The translations under genes and the position numbers were made by a program. Below are positions 33,564 to 44,962 of a stretch of DNA of 64,000 bases, one piece after another. Origin of the DNA: Lathyrus oleraceus (Eukaryota; Streptophyta; Magnoliopsida; Fabales; Fabaceae); contig NC_066585.1 in assembly GCF_024323335.1 (NCBI RefSeq), positions 338,211,346 to 338,275,345 of the forward strand, in the 5' to 3' direction. The notes beneath the pieces are model-generated. The model did no database searches. It saw only the letters and a list, made by a program, of their open reading frames with translations, and had not been told where the DNA came from. How positions within the stretch are numbered: position 1 is the first letter of the stretch; each line of letters opens with the position of its first letter.

Positions 33564-36500
33564 TGTAGCACCTCAAATTTTCACCTACCTTTTGTACATA
33601 CATTCTCATATTAGGTCATTAACATAACATAGTCCATTGCATAGCATTGCGTTGTCCTTTGCCCAAGTGCAAGTCCTCTGACAAAATTAGGTCAACTGAT
33701 CAGGAGAATCAGTCAAACAAGCAAGCAAATGCATTTCTCAAGGAAGCAAGGCCCTAGGGATGGTCCAACATGTTCACATGACCTAGGGGTCCTTTTGAAG
33801 TGGTTTGGTCAAAGATTGGGTGCTCAGAAGTCATCAGTCATTGGTCAGTCCACCAGAAACCCTAGAAATTCAACTGTGGTCAACTGTGTCTGAAATCAAG
33901 GATTTGAAGGTGGGAGTTGGTTTGAAAGGCTTCATTCATGTCCATACAAGTCTCATTTGACATTTCAAAGACCAAGATTGGAGAAAATAAAGTCAGATCA
34001 AAAGTTTCCAAAAATAGCAGGTGACCTGTAATTGGTAACTGCCAAAAATGGAAAGTTTTTCTCCTCAAATTTACATCATAATACAAGCTTCAAATGAAAT
34101 TTTGTCCAACATGAAAGTTGAAGATCTTGTTCTCCCATTTCCAAAAAGTCCAAGAACACTCATTTCTCATTTGTGGTTGGCAAGTTATGATCAAATCATT
34201 TTCAAGAAAAGTTGAACTTCAAAGTGAGATAACTTTCAAACCATTTGGCCAAATTGAGTGAGGTTTTTTGCTACAAGTCACATTTGACATGCTCTATCCA
34301 AATCCTTCATCACATTTCACCAAAAATCATCCAATCAAAATGGCCTTTTTCAAGTGGTTTGAATTTAAAAAGGGAGAGGTGAAAAATTGACTTTCAAATT
34401 AAACATTTTCTACACATTCTACCAATTGCAAATGTTCAAAAACCACATTTGGAGTGTGCCTAAGCCCATTTTCATGCACTGTAGCATGCACCCCCATGCA
34501 TAATGAGTTGATTTAGCAATTTGCACATAATGCTCATTTTCACTAATTACCAAGGCTTGGCTTAAGTTTGATTAACAAAATGCATTAACAGTTGGTACAT
34601 ATAGTTAATGGTAACAGAAAACACACTGAACATTCACCACAAATTCAGATCTAGATCTAGAAAGAAAACTCTCTCATTTTCTTCATCTTGATTTTTCTGA
34701 AAAATCTCCAAAGAACTCGTGCCCTTGTTTTTTGTGCCATCATCTACCAACATTTTTGAAGCTTCTGCAAGCATAATTTCGCAGCTGTTGAACCGTTTTC
34801 CAGCACTGTTACATCAAGCTCTTCCATGGTAGTTGAGCTTTTGAGCTGAAATCAAAGCGACTGAACCTTCAACACTCCTCCATTCAACATCTGGAACCTT
34901 AAGGTGCTTCTGTTTCAGCTTGTCACGGCCAAAGAACCACGAATCCATCCCTGTTCTTCAAATTAGGTAGGAACTCGAACCTTGCTATTGTTAAAATTGT
35001 GATATGTATTTCATAGATCTTGCCATGCTAAGTTCAACAAGCTTTGAATCGTGAAATATTGTTGAGTATTAAGAGAGAAATGTTGAAATGAAGTTTGGTT
35101 GTCAAATGTTATGTTGCTTGTTTCTTCCATGCTAGCTCGAATTAGGGAAAACCAAGGTTGGATTATTGATGTACACGATAAGACGAACACAATGATATGT
35201 CATTTGTCCATTTTTGTGAAACTTTGTTCTTGCTAGAAAATCTGGAAAAAACGATGATGAACGCATTCCAAAACCCTAGCCAGTACGTTTCCAGATCGCG
35301 ATTGGCCATGCTTTACATGAGTTTCCTGTTTCATTGGCCATGTGACCAATCAGAGCTTGGCACGCCCTTAAGTGAAACGCGGCGTTTCACTTAAGGGACC
35401 TCATATTTACCAAAATGCCATTGTCCGTGTTATATTTCTTTTAAATCATTTCTTCATTTCAATTTTTGTTTCATTTGGCATGGTGATCTTAGAAAATTCA
35501 TAACTCTTCCAATACTTGTCCAAATAACATGGGATTTTTTGTGAAATGCTCCTCATGATCTCTAGTTTATTATGATGATTTTTCCAGAATTTTTGCACGT
35601 GTAGATTTTAAAAATGCCTAGGGTTTGTTCATGTGTGTCCAAATTGTGTATGCCTTGCCATTTTGCTTGTGAAATGATGATACTTAATCCAATGCCTCTC
35701 AAATTTTTTGTGCTTAAACTAGACATGTTCATGGTGATTTTGGTATAGAGTTTATGATTTTATCATTGCTGGTTGATGAGATATGTTTTTTTTAATAGAG
35801 GTGTGACAATTTGTGTCACACCATTCATGTCCAACTTCTTGATTTTTGTTACCATGCTTATTGAACACAAAATAGTCTGGATTTTTGCACGAAGATACTT
35901 GTGAATGTTGACAATGCTTGTGAATTTTCCTGGAATTTTTGAATGCATTTCCTATTTGTTTGATAATTTCTCCCCTGTTTGACCAAATGTGAACTTCTTG
36001 TGAGACATGATTTCATTTGATTTGTGAAATTCTAATGCTTAATTGGATGAACTTGAAATTTGGCATGTGAATTGTAGACATCTTAAAGTTTGTCATGGTT
36101 TTAGTCCCATTCATTTATCATGTGTTGTTTCTGTTTTATGATTAATTGAAGTTGATGCATGTTTTGATGCTTTGTATGAGTTTGCTTGAACTTGCTTTGA
36201 CTTTCTGATTTTCATTGACCTACTTCCCTTGATCCAAATAAGCTGAAATTTGGTGTGCTTATCGTGTTATGGATGATGATTGATTATGAATTTTTTGAGG
36301 ATTTTTTGAAATGTTTGTAATTGGATTTGAGTTGAATCATTCTGTTGACTTCTATGAGCTCCCATTTGCATGCTTTGTGCTATTTTTGATCATAAAATGA
36401 TAATGATGAATGATATAGACATGAGACCAATTGGATTTGATTTTTAATTGTTTGATCTTGATTTTGGATAAGTTTCATGTTCTATTTTGATGATTTGATC

Positions 36501-37390
36501 TCATTTTGACCCTAGTCTTGGACTAGTGGTCTGTGCTCTCACTTTTGAGTTGTGTTTCAGGTTAATAGCACAAATGGCCTATGCTTGATGATATGCCTCC
36601 ATTGGAGCGGACTTGTGACTTGTCTATGGCTAACTTTGACTTTGTTTTGCAGGGTTTGATACTTGAGTTTGAGCCTTAGTGGCTTGCACCTTTGTGCATT
36701 GGCTTGTGTTTGTCTGTGTATAGTTAATTGTTAACCATTTGCTGTTTGGTTTTGGTTTGCCTAAGTACTGATTATCTTGGATTGTTTTCAGGTACTTTAG
36801 TTGCTTTAGTTCCCTTGTGAACTAGCTCTTGCTTTGCTTTGCTTAAGAGCATTTGCACTGAGGTATAACATCCTAACTCCATGTAGTCTGGAAGACCTGG
36901 CCTGTTACTTGGCCAGGCACCTGTCTGAAGTCCTCCTTAAGAGGCAATGTTTGTGTTTGTTTACATTTGTCCTCGTACATACTCAAAGACCTCCTAAGTG
37001 AAGAGGCATTGGCAGATACCATGGATGTGCAATCCATCCCCTGCTATTCTGTGTGTCATCTGCTTTGCTCACACCACTGTGTTGATGCATTGCAGATATT
37101 AACCCAAGATCATTGTACATTGAGTCAGTGTCATATGTGTAGAAGGGTTCCCACCTTCTGAACCCACACATTCATGTCTTAAGCTCTCCCAGGCCAGGGA
37201 TAAGAGCTGTGAAGTCTCATCTTCACTCACCTTTCATCAGCTTCACCCTAGCTCTCAATGTTAGGGTTAAGAGCTAATATTACCCTGTTACAGTGGTTTG
37301 TTTGTTGAGGTTGATATGACCCCTCGACTAAAACCTAACCTTGATTGAGCCCATTGATTGCATATAGTGTGTGCTATTTGTGCTTGTGTG

Positions 37391-37518
37391 TTTGCTTTAG
37401 CTTGCTTCCTGTGCAAGATAGGTTTGCTTTAGCTTGCTTCCTGTGCAAGATAGGTTTGGTTTGGCTTGCTTCCTGTGCAAGTCATGTTTAGGATAGCTTG
37501 CTCCCTGTGCAAGTTAGC
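37391..37518 (+). repeat. 32-bp tandem repeat, four copies, each a hairpin
   Basis: Copies begin at 37391, 37423, 37455 and 37487. Each includes CTTGC, a loop near TTCCTGT, and GCAAG. R3 (near 11908) and R6 (near 61957) have this hairpin only once, so the amplification is private to R4. Confidence 0.85.
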
Positions 37519-37626
37519 TAGAAACCTTAACTTAGGGATGATTTTGCATGATAATATCTAGGCTCGAGTCGTAGTCTCCCTAGTTGTGTCTCCCTCTGTT
37601 ATCTGGTTAGGCCAGTCCTTTATCCC

Positions 37627-38275
37627 TCCGTAGGGGAACTACGTCGCCCTGATCCTCATACCAAATGAGGTACGTAGGCAGGAGATGAGCAGATCTCTCC
37701 GGGCGCCCGTTTTGTTTTGTCTTTGCGTGTGTTAGGAGATGGATGTAAGCCCAGCGATTGGCATTCCGTATCCTATTGTTCGTTGTGTGCTTGGAGTCCG
37801 GTATAAGTCCATCAAGTGGCATCTAGTTTCCAGTGTGGGTGTGTTTGGTTCGGAAGCTGATGTAAGTCCAGTGATTGGCATTCGGGTTCCATGTTTGCCT
37901 TTTTGTGTGGAGTTTGACGTAAGCCCAGCGATTGGCAGTCGATTTCCTGTGTCTGTTTGTTTGCGTGCGTTAGCCGAGCTACGAATGCTCTGATTCTTCT
38001 TAGTCCAAGAAGATACGTATGCATAGGATGCGACATCCTAGCGAGCATGTTTTCCCCCAGTCCGAACTACTTCGACTCTGATGTCTATGCTTGATAGACT
38101 AAGTAGGCCCAGGATGCGATATCCTGCCGAGTCAGTCTTGTTTGTTTTCTTGAGTCTCTTTCAGCCAGTATTTGTTTGTTTGAGCAGTGTTTTAGCAACC
38201 ATATTCCTTCCTATTGTGCGTGGATCCCGTCGAGTACGACGGATGCGTAGGGGTGCTAATACCTTCCCTTTGCAT
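37627..38275 (+). other. Structured 3' region of the R4 LTR: three modules and terminal double hairpin
   Basis: Module A (37637-37710): CCTCAT with a pairing ATGAGG. Module B (37973-38045): CTTCTT 37996-38001 with AAGAAG 38007-38012; TAGGAT with ATCCTA around GCGAC (38024-38040). Module C (38062-38131): CTACTT 38067-38072 with AAGTAG 38101-38106; GTCTAT 38083-38088 with ATAGAC 38094-38099; CAGGAT with ATCCTG around GCGAT (38110-38126). Terminal: CCGTCG 38227-38232 with CGACGG 38237-38242; ATGCGTAGGG 38243-38252 with CCCTTTGCAT 38266-38275 (one G-T wobble). Four 58-bp degenerate repeats lie between A and B, starting at 37742. Confidence 0.6.
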
Positions 38276-38431
38276 AACCGACTCCCGATCCCATTCTCTT
38301 TGGTCGCGAGACCATGTTCTTTCCAGGTTTACTCTGAGCGTTTCCTTTCCCTCTTTTGGGATAAATAACGCACGGTGGCGGCTCTGTTGTTCTTGTTTTC
38401 CCGCCGGTTTTTCGCGTAATGCGACAGGTAG

Positions 38432-38645
38432 TATTTTGCTAAATCATATATCTCTGATCTGTATGAGGGAATCAAATGATGAATATCAGAATATTGCTGC
38501 CGGATTATTATATGTCTCGATGAAGCCAGGATCGAAAGACGGAGTGTCCCTCATGTGGATAAACACTGCATTCATGCATGAACCATAATAACTTGTCTTC
38601 TGTTTTGCAGGTGTCAGTTTCTAACCTGTTTGATTGACACAGGAA
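38432..38645 (+). other. R3 spacer before gag
   Basis: R3 resumes after the R4 duplication. No gene seen; a short leader-like stretch leads to the Met codons at 38646 and 38649. Confidence 0.6.
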
Positions 38646-39464
38646 TGATGAATCCGCCCAACACAGACATTCTCGAGCTGAAAGAGAAGATGGGAGAGCT
38701 GATCAATGTCATGCAAGAGTTCGCCTTGGGGCAGAAAGCAATTGCCGAGAAGGTGGGGAGGATTGAAGACTGGCTAAAGAAAGGGGAAACACAAGGAAAC
38801 GCTTCGTCGTCTGGACCGAAGAAATCCTTTGGTAATGACCAGCGCAAGAATGAGGGTGAATCGAGTGCTGTGTATGCCCAGAGAGGACGCGGTAGGAATC
38901 GTTACTACCAACACACTGCTGCGGTAACCACCCCTGCTGGTAATCAGTCAGTCCGACAGCAACATCAGCCAACTCCATAAAAGAGCACAGAGAGTTGGGA
39001 ACCAAGTGAGAGGAAAGGGGGTTGATCGTCATTTTGATAGGCCACCCATGACGTATGCTCTTCTGTTGAAGAAGTTGAAAGATCTCGGAATGGTACAATT
39101 GAGGACATTAGCTCCATTGAGATCAGATCAGAGGCCACCTAATTATGATGAGAACGCCAAGTGTGAATTCCATTCTGGTGCGTCTGGGCATAACATTGAG
39201 GGTTGTAGAGCCTTTAAGCATGTTGTCCAAGACTTGGTGGATTCCAAGGCCCTCAATTTTACACTGTCATTGAATGTTAATGCCGATCCCATGCCGGTGC
39301 AGGGTCAGGTGATGGTGGGTGTAATCGCTGAAAATTCAGATCGCGTTTGTGCGGTGGGGGAAGAGACTGACAGCGACTGTGAACTGGAGTCGTGGATAAA
39401 ATCGTGCGTACCAAGGAACTGGAAGGCCTAAAAAAGATCATCACTATCATTCATCTGGAAGAGT
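38646..39464 (+). pseudogene. gag: R3 Gag, internally deleted and frameshifted
   Basis: The N-terminal helical part (TDILELKEKMGELINVMQEFALGQ) aligns with R2 Gag residues 1-40, then jumps to the basic and glutamine-containing linker. The capsid domain of about 200 residues is absent. A stop at 38978-38980 and a frame change follow. The frame from 39006 holds the zinc-knuckle-like CEFHSGASGHNIEGC and the acidic tail, ending near LEE before TAA at about 39462, as in R2. Again nothing resembling a protease lies between the knuckle and the tail W. This protein could not build a particle. Confidence 0.85.
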
Positions 39465-39740
39465 AATACTTTCTATTTTCAGTTTTATTTGCATGAAAGC
39501 CATACGTTTTGCCCGAAACGTATTGGTCCATTGTAAGGGCCACCTCATGTTTCATTTTGCAACATTTTGCATCATTAATAAATGGATGTTTTTCAGTTAA
39601 AAGCGGTGCTCCCTGTTTTTCATTTATTTTTGCAGTTTTAAAAATAAAAATGGCAATGTTTGTTTTCATTTTTTCCCTTTTTGATTTGTCTCGTTCCGAC
39701 TTCAAAAAATAATTCTCTGGATCTCGTTGACAATAATTTG
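39465..39740 (+). other. R3 gag-pol spacer with strong hairpin
   Basis: Equivalent of R2 6626-6863. ATACGTTT at 39502-39509 pairs perfectly with AAACGTAT at 39516-39523 around a 6-base loop. After it comes cattgtaagggc, matching cattgtagggc in R2. Part of the putative Ogre intron. Confidence 0.55.
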
Positions 39741-41633
39741 GTTACACCTCATATGACTTCGACAATCCGATCTATCATGCCGAAGAAGAAGGCGAAGAAG
39801 ATTGTGATCTGCTGAAATTAGACAGGTTGTTAAAACAAGAGGAGAAGGTGATTCAGCCGCATGAGGAGCGGATTAAGATTGTTACTCCAAGCACCGCCGA
39901 GGTCAGAAGGGAAGTGAAATCGGGGCTGTTTCAAAGGCGAGTCGAAAGCAGAATGGTAGCCCTGTGGAAAGAGCATGTGGATGCCTTCGCCTAGACAGGT
40001 CAGAATATGCCAGAGTCGGAAACCGGTGTCGTGGTGCACAAGCTACCGTGGAGAGAAAACCGTCCTCTAGAGAAGCAGAATGTCGAGGCCACGTATCAGA
40101 GTGACTTTGTTTCATGATATGATGCTATGTCGATGACATGATAGCAAAGTCCCAAACAGAAGAGGGGCATCTGGCAGATTTGGCCAAGCTGAGTGGACCA
40201 GTTGAGACAATTCAAATGGAGGTTGAATTCAGATAAGTGCACTATCAGAGTGCAGTCCGGTAAGCTGCTGGGGTTCATTGTAAGAGAGGAATCGAGGTTG
40301 ATCCTGCTTAAAAAAAAAAAAAAAGAGGAATGCCTGAACCCGAGAACGAAGAAAGGGGTTCGTGGTTTCTTAGGTAGATTGAACTACATGTCATGGTTCA
40401 CATCTCACCTAACAGCCATGTGTGAACCCATATTCAAGATGTTGAAAAGAAAAGATCAAACGGTCAGGTGGAATAATGATTGCCAAGGGGCATTGAAAAA
40501 TAAAAGAATAAGTTGCAGGAACCTCCGATTCTGTTGCCTCCCTATGGAGGGAGACCGTTAATCCTGTACTTGACGACCCTATGAGGTGTATTGGGTCAGC
40601 ATGATGAGTCTGGTCGAAAAGAGCATGCAATTTACCTTAGCAAAAAGTTTACCGACTGTGAAATAATACATTCACTGTTCGAGAAAACTTGATGTACTTT
40701 GGCATAGGCTGCTCGCCGACTGAGACAGTATATGCTGGTTCATACCACTTTGTGGATTTCGAGATGGATCTGATCAGGTAGATTTCTGAAAGAGCCAGCA
40801 ATGACCGGACGGGTTGCGAAAGGGCCAATGATTTTGATTGAATACGATATTCGATATACCTCTCAGAAAGCAATCGAGGGGAGTGTATTGTCTGATTACC
40901 TCGCCCAGCAACCCGTGAAGGATTATCAACCGAGGAAGTTTGAGTTCCCTGATGAGGACATCTCGAGGTGCTCAAATTGAAAGATTGAGAGTAACCGATC
41001 CCGGAGGAGGGGCCTGACCCTGAATCCGAACGGATTCTGATGTCTGATGGGGTTAATGTGAAGGAGTTAGTGTCGTTTTGGTTGCACCAAAAGGATCCCA
41101 CGTTCCTTTTTGCTACCCGACTAGCATTTGAATGCACCGGCAGTGTGATTGAGTAAGAAGCTGGTATCCTGGGTATCGAACGTCGATGCGTGCATCTGCT
41201 GGGGCAACGCCTTTCTCACTCGTATAAGAAGGAATCGATGCTGCCACCGGTTGAGGTCCAGATTCCCTCTTTGAGAGTCGTAATGAACGTGGAATTGTAA
41301 GAGGCAGAATGGGTAAGAACTCGGTACGAAGAGCTGAGCCTGATTGAGGAAAAGAGGCTGGCGGCCATCTATCATGGGCAGTTGTACCAGCAGCGGATGA
41401 AACGTGCTTTTGACCGAAAGGTGCGACCTCGGGTATATCACGTAGGTGATTTGGTGCTGAAAAGGATCCTTCCTCCTCAAAACGATCAAAGGGGCAAGTG
41501 GACACCTAATTATGAAGGTCCATTCGTGGTCAAGAAGGTTTTCTCTGGCGGAGCCTTGTTGCTAACGACCATGGATGGCGAAGATTTTCCATCCCCTGTG
41601 AATGCGGACGCAGTTAAAAAATACTTCGTATAA
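39741..41633 (+). pseudogene. pol: R3 Pol, heavily decayed with large deletions
   Basis: Recognisable pieces in changing frames: the acidic pre-RT linker (about 39760-39900), a YVDDMIAKSQTEE block at about 40127-40162 with most of RT missing before it, the connection and RNase H region (about 40255-40760), a short aRNH piece (about 40960-41170), then only the integrase C-terminus (41250-41633, open from 41382, ending KKYFV). The integrase catalytic core is missing. Many stops, a run of 14 or more A near 40311-40324 and several frameshifts are present. Non-functional. Confidence 0.88.
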
Positions 41634-41639
41634 AGAGAC

Positions 41640-41846
41640 CCGCTGGACGAAAAGAATAAAATAGTCCAGGCAAAAATGGGCATCCCGGCGAACCAAAAAA
41701 CAGAAAGAAAGGTTCGGGCAAAAATTAGGGATAAAAGAAAAACTGTACACCCGGCAAGTCGAAAACCAGAAAAGGCGACTTGGGCAAAAAAGGGTATCCT
41801 GGTGGACTGAAAACCCGAAAGGGCGGTCCAGGCAAAAGAGGGATTG
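41640..41846 (+). other. Post-pol hairpin cluster of R3
   Basis: Four consecutive hairpins just after the pol stop: CTGGAC with GTCCAG; CGAACC with GGTTCG; AAGTCG 41756-41761 with CGACTT 41776-41781; TGGACTG 41803-41809 with CGGTCCA 41824-41830, whose loop contains CCC-GAAA-GGG. They are separated by GGCAAAAA-type linkers. R2 has the same cluster with compensatory changes. Confidence 0.65.
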
Positions 41847-43195
41847 AAATGAACAACTGCGTCTAGCATGATCGTTTGCTTTGGTTAAAACATCATGGAT
41901 AATACCCGGTAGGGATCAATCAGAAGCGTCTTGTTCAGAAGGCGGAAAGCACGGAGAGTCTGAGGACATATGGGGTGTAACCGAGTTGGAACTCGATGAG
42001 ATTACGGGTTTCACATTGCCATTAGGATAGATTTTTCCTTTTGTGCGCAATTACCTCTTTTCAGGAATTGCTTCCTTTGTATTGCTCAATTTGAGCCACA
42101 CTTTTTCAATCAATAAAATGCATATTCAGTCAAGTAATTTTGTTTTTCATTACCGCTTTGATTGCGAAAACATCTGATTGTTTGTGATAAAGAATTGTGC
42201 ATTTTAAGACATATAGGTCCCTTCCAATGCGTGCATATAAGATTGAAGACTTGAAATCTTATTCGGAAGGTTGAGTGACCCAAGTGTTGAAATCTTGACA
42301 CGCCTGGGGCACGATTTTATCTAATGATCTCTTTTGCAGGAACTGTTAGGTATTTTTCCCTCACTTGCAGGTTGTGATGTGGAAGCTTTTGACGAACAGT
42401 CCCCACGGAGTCCAGTCAGGAACAAATGGAGGAAGAAATGGTGAAAGGACGACGGAAGGACGTATGACGATCCTGGATATTAATCAAGAAGACTCTTCAA
42501 AGTCTGAAGATTGGAAAGTCTGTATAAATCCCAGGAGTTCTCTCTCCGTCGAGCGCGAAGCAGTTGGGAATACAAGATGATGGAGCAGAAAAGGTCCAGA
42601 CGAGTCTGGGAGTTCTCAAAATTGGAAAGCTGACAATGGATTTGAATGATGGATGACATGATTCGACGAGTCGACGGGTGTTCAGAACCAGAATTTCCTT
42701 ATCTCTCCAAGCAGAGTCGTGAGGACTAATTCCCCAGCAGATCCAAGGTCTGTGGCTTCCCTAGCAGGGTCAGGATGGTTATCCCCAGAAGGTTTCAGAT
42801 TGATGCTTCCCCAGTCGCTAGGTCTGGAGGTTGCTGTTCCCCCAGCGGAGGTATCTGTGGGTGGTGGTTTCTCAAGCAGAGACGGGATTGTTGTATCCCC
42901 AGCAAGTCAAAGACCGTTGTTTCCCCACAGAGTGCAAAGGAGGTTTTTCCCCAGCAAGGGTTGCCTATTTCTCAGTAGCAATGTTATTCCCCAGCAGGGT
43001 GGAGTTGAAGCAATGGCGAGTTCCTCAGCAGAGCGCCTCGCGCTTCTCAGAAGAGTCCCTTGAGGGGGATACTTTTATGCATTCATCATGTATATAAGCA
43101 TATCATACTGCATAATAAATCGCGTAGCATTTCCATGATTATGGAGCATTACGCTGAAAAAAAAGGTCATGCATCATAGTTGCAAGCATAAGCTA
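41847..43195 (+). other. R3 3' UTR with PBS-complementary motif series
   Basis: No credible gene; the frames 42365-42580 and 42719-43063 are unsupported. Between 42704 and 43037 about a dozen copies of a motif near TCCCCAGCAGAGTC occur every 20-40 bases. Best matches to the reverse complement of the PBS: 42707-42719, 42731-42741, 42758-42771, 42896-42908, 42988-43000 and 43022-43037. Confidence 0.7.
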
Positions 43196-44497
43196 GTCTC
43201 GAGCCGTGGTTACCGTTTGAGATATGGTTTTTCCAGTGGGTGAAGATGCTACTCAAGCCGTGGTTACTGTTTGAGAAGTGGTTTCACTAGTTGGAAAATC
43301 ATCAGCATCGCAAGTATCAGTTATTCAAGCCGTGGATACCGCTTGAGATTTGGTTTCACCGGATGGTGAAGATGTTACTCGGATGAGTTTAACATCATGA
43401 CGCGATCAGCGCGATTCAAGCCGTGGTTACCGCTTGAGATTTGGTTTCACCGGATGGTGAAGATGTTACTCGGATGAGTTTAACATCATGACGCGATCAG
43501 CGCGATTCAAGCCGTGGTTATCGCTTGAGATTTGGTTTCACCGGATGGTGAAGATGTTACTCGGATGAGTTTAACATCATGACGCGATCAGCGTGATTCA
43601 AGCCGTGGATACCGCTTGAGATTTGGTTTCACCGGATGGTGAAGATGTTACTCGGATGAGTTTAACATCATGACGCGATCAGCGCGATTCAAGCCGTGGT
43701 TACCGCTTGAGATTTGGTTTCACCGGATGGTGAAGATGTTACTCGGATGAGCTTAACATCATGACGCGATCAGCGCGATTCAAGCCGTGGATACCGCTTG
43801 AGATTTGGTTTCACCGGATGGTGAAGATGTTACTCGGATGAGTTTAACATCATGACGCGATCAGCGCGATTCAAGCCGTGGTTACCGCTTGAGATTTGGT
43901 TTCACCGGATGGTGAAGATGTTACTCGGATGAGTTTAACATCATGACGCGATCAGCGCGATTCAAGCCGTGGATACCGCTTGAGATTTGGTTTCACCGGA
44001 TGGTGAAGATGTTACTCGGATGAGTTTAACATCATGACGCGATCAGCGCGATTCATGCCGTGGTTACCGCTTGAGATTTGGTTTCACCGGATGGTGAAGA
44101 TGTTACTCGGATGAGTTTAACATCATGACGCGATCAGCGCGATTCAAGCCGTGGATACCGCTTGAGATTTGGTTTCACCGGATGGTGAAGATGTTACTCG
44201 GATGAGCTTAACATCATGACGCGATCAGCGCGATTCAAGCCGTGGATGCCGCTTTAGATTTGGTTTCACCGGATGGTGAACATGTTACTCGGATGAGTTT
44301 AACATCATGACGCGATCAGCGCGATTCAAGCCGTGGATACCGCTTGAGATTTGGTTTCACCGAATGGTGAAGATGTTACTCGGATGAGTTTAACATCATG
44401 ACGCGATCAGCGCGATTCAAGCCGTGGTTACCGCTTGAGATTTGGTTTCACCGGATGGTGAAGATGTTACTCGGATGAGTTTAACATCATGACGTCA
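43196..44497 (+). repeat. 91-bp tandem array in R3 3' UTR
   Basis: Two diverged copies at 43196-43321, then about 13 units starting at 43322 and every 91 bp (43413, 43504, ... 44414). The unit contains caagccgtgg, ggtttcaccggatggtgaag and cgcgatcagcgcg. The variants gataccgc and gttaccgc largely alternate, and a gagctt variant is in units 5 and 10, so units spread in blocks. The array stops near 44497. Confidence 0.93.
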
Positions 44498-44962
44498 GGT
44501 CAGCAATGTTCCCCAGTAGTACGATACTGGAGGAAACTTTTCCGTCGAGCGGAGATGGGAATAAAATCAAAGGACGTTACGCGATCAGCGCGAAAATACA
44601 GTTCAATCAGAGAAAAGGAAAAAGATTATCGATCAGAAAGTGTCGGGATTCAAGAAAAAGAGAAAATAATAATCATAATCTTCAGCGGATGTGGTGTTCA
44701 GGCCATGGTTATCCCTGTGTTACCATTTATTTTAGGTATACAGGTCGACATTCTGTTCGGTATTCGGGCCGACTTTCTCCGTACCAGACGGGTTTTCTTT
44801 CAAGATTGTTTCTTTGCCGATTCTGACAGGCATTGTTAATTATTTCCCATCAGAGTGCAAATTGTTTGTCTGTTCTTGGTATTCAATCACTCTTCATCCT
44901 GATCATCTGAAAGCCGAGGCTATTCATATCGACAGGTTCACAGTGGATTGAATAGGGGCAGC
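44498..44962 (+). other. R3 distal 3' UTR and polypurine tract
   Basis: Homologous to the R2 distal UTR (54320-54596), for example accatttattttaggtat and tttgccgattctga. It ends in aataggggcagc just before the 3' LTR, the plus-strand primer region. One more PBS-complement-like TCCCCAGTAGT lies near 44509. Confidence 0.75.

Larger units (their letters stand above)
33564..38426 (+). mobile_element. R4: solo LTR of an Ogre-type element
   Basis: 4863 bp from TGTAGCACCTC to GCGACA, flanked by ggtag at 33559-33563 and 38427-38431. No PBS follows and R3 sequence resumes directly, so the internal region was lost by LTR-LTR recombination. Same family as R6 by its start and 3' part. It contains the inverted repeat 35800-35822, conserved hairpins 36896-36917 and 37246-37266, a 32-bp repeat (37391-37518), 58-bp repeats (37742-37945), three stem-loop modules and the terminal double hairpin. 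Reading frames inside are not genes. Confidence 0.92.

Noticed and set aside
33564..38426. R4 as a complete element
   Set aside because: No PBS, internal region or second LTR; flanking five-base duplications show a solo LTR.
40311..40324. Poly(A) run as a sign of a processed pseudogene or LINE
   Set aside because: It lies in the middle of decayed pol with homologous pol sequence on both sides and no target duplication.
42719..43097. Three overlapping frames of 67-114 residues in the R3 UTR
   Set aside because: They read through the repeated CCCCAGCAG motifs in several frames at once and match nothing.
43322..44497. CRISPR-like regular repeats
   Set aside because: Units are contiguous without unique spacers and lie in a plant retrotransposon UTR.
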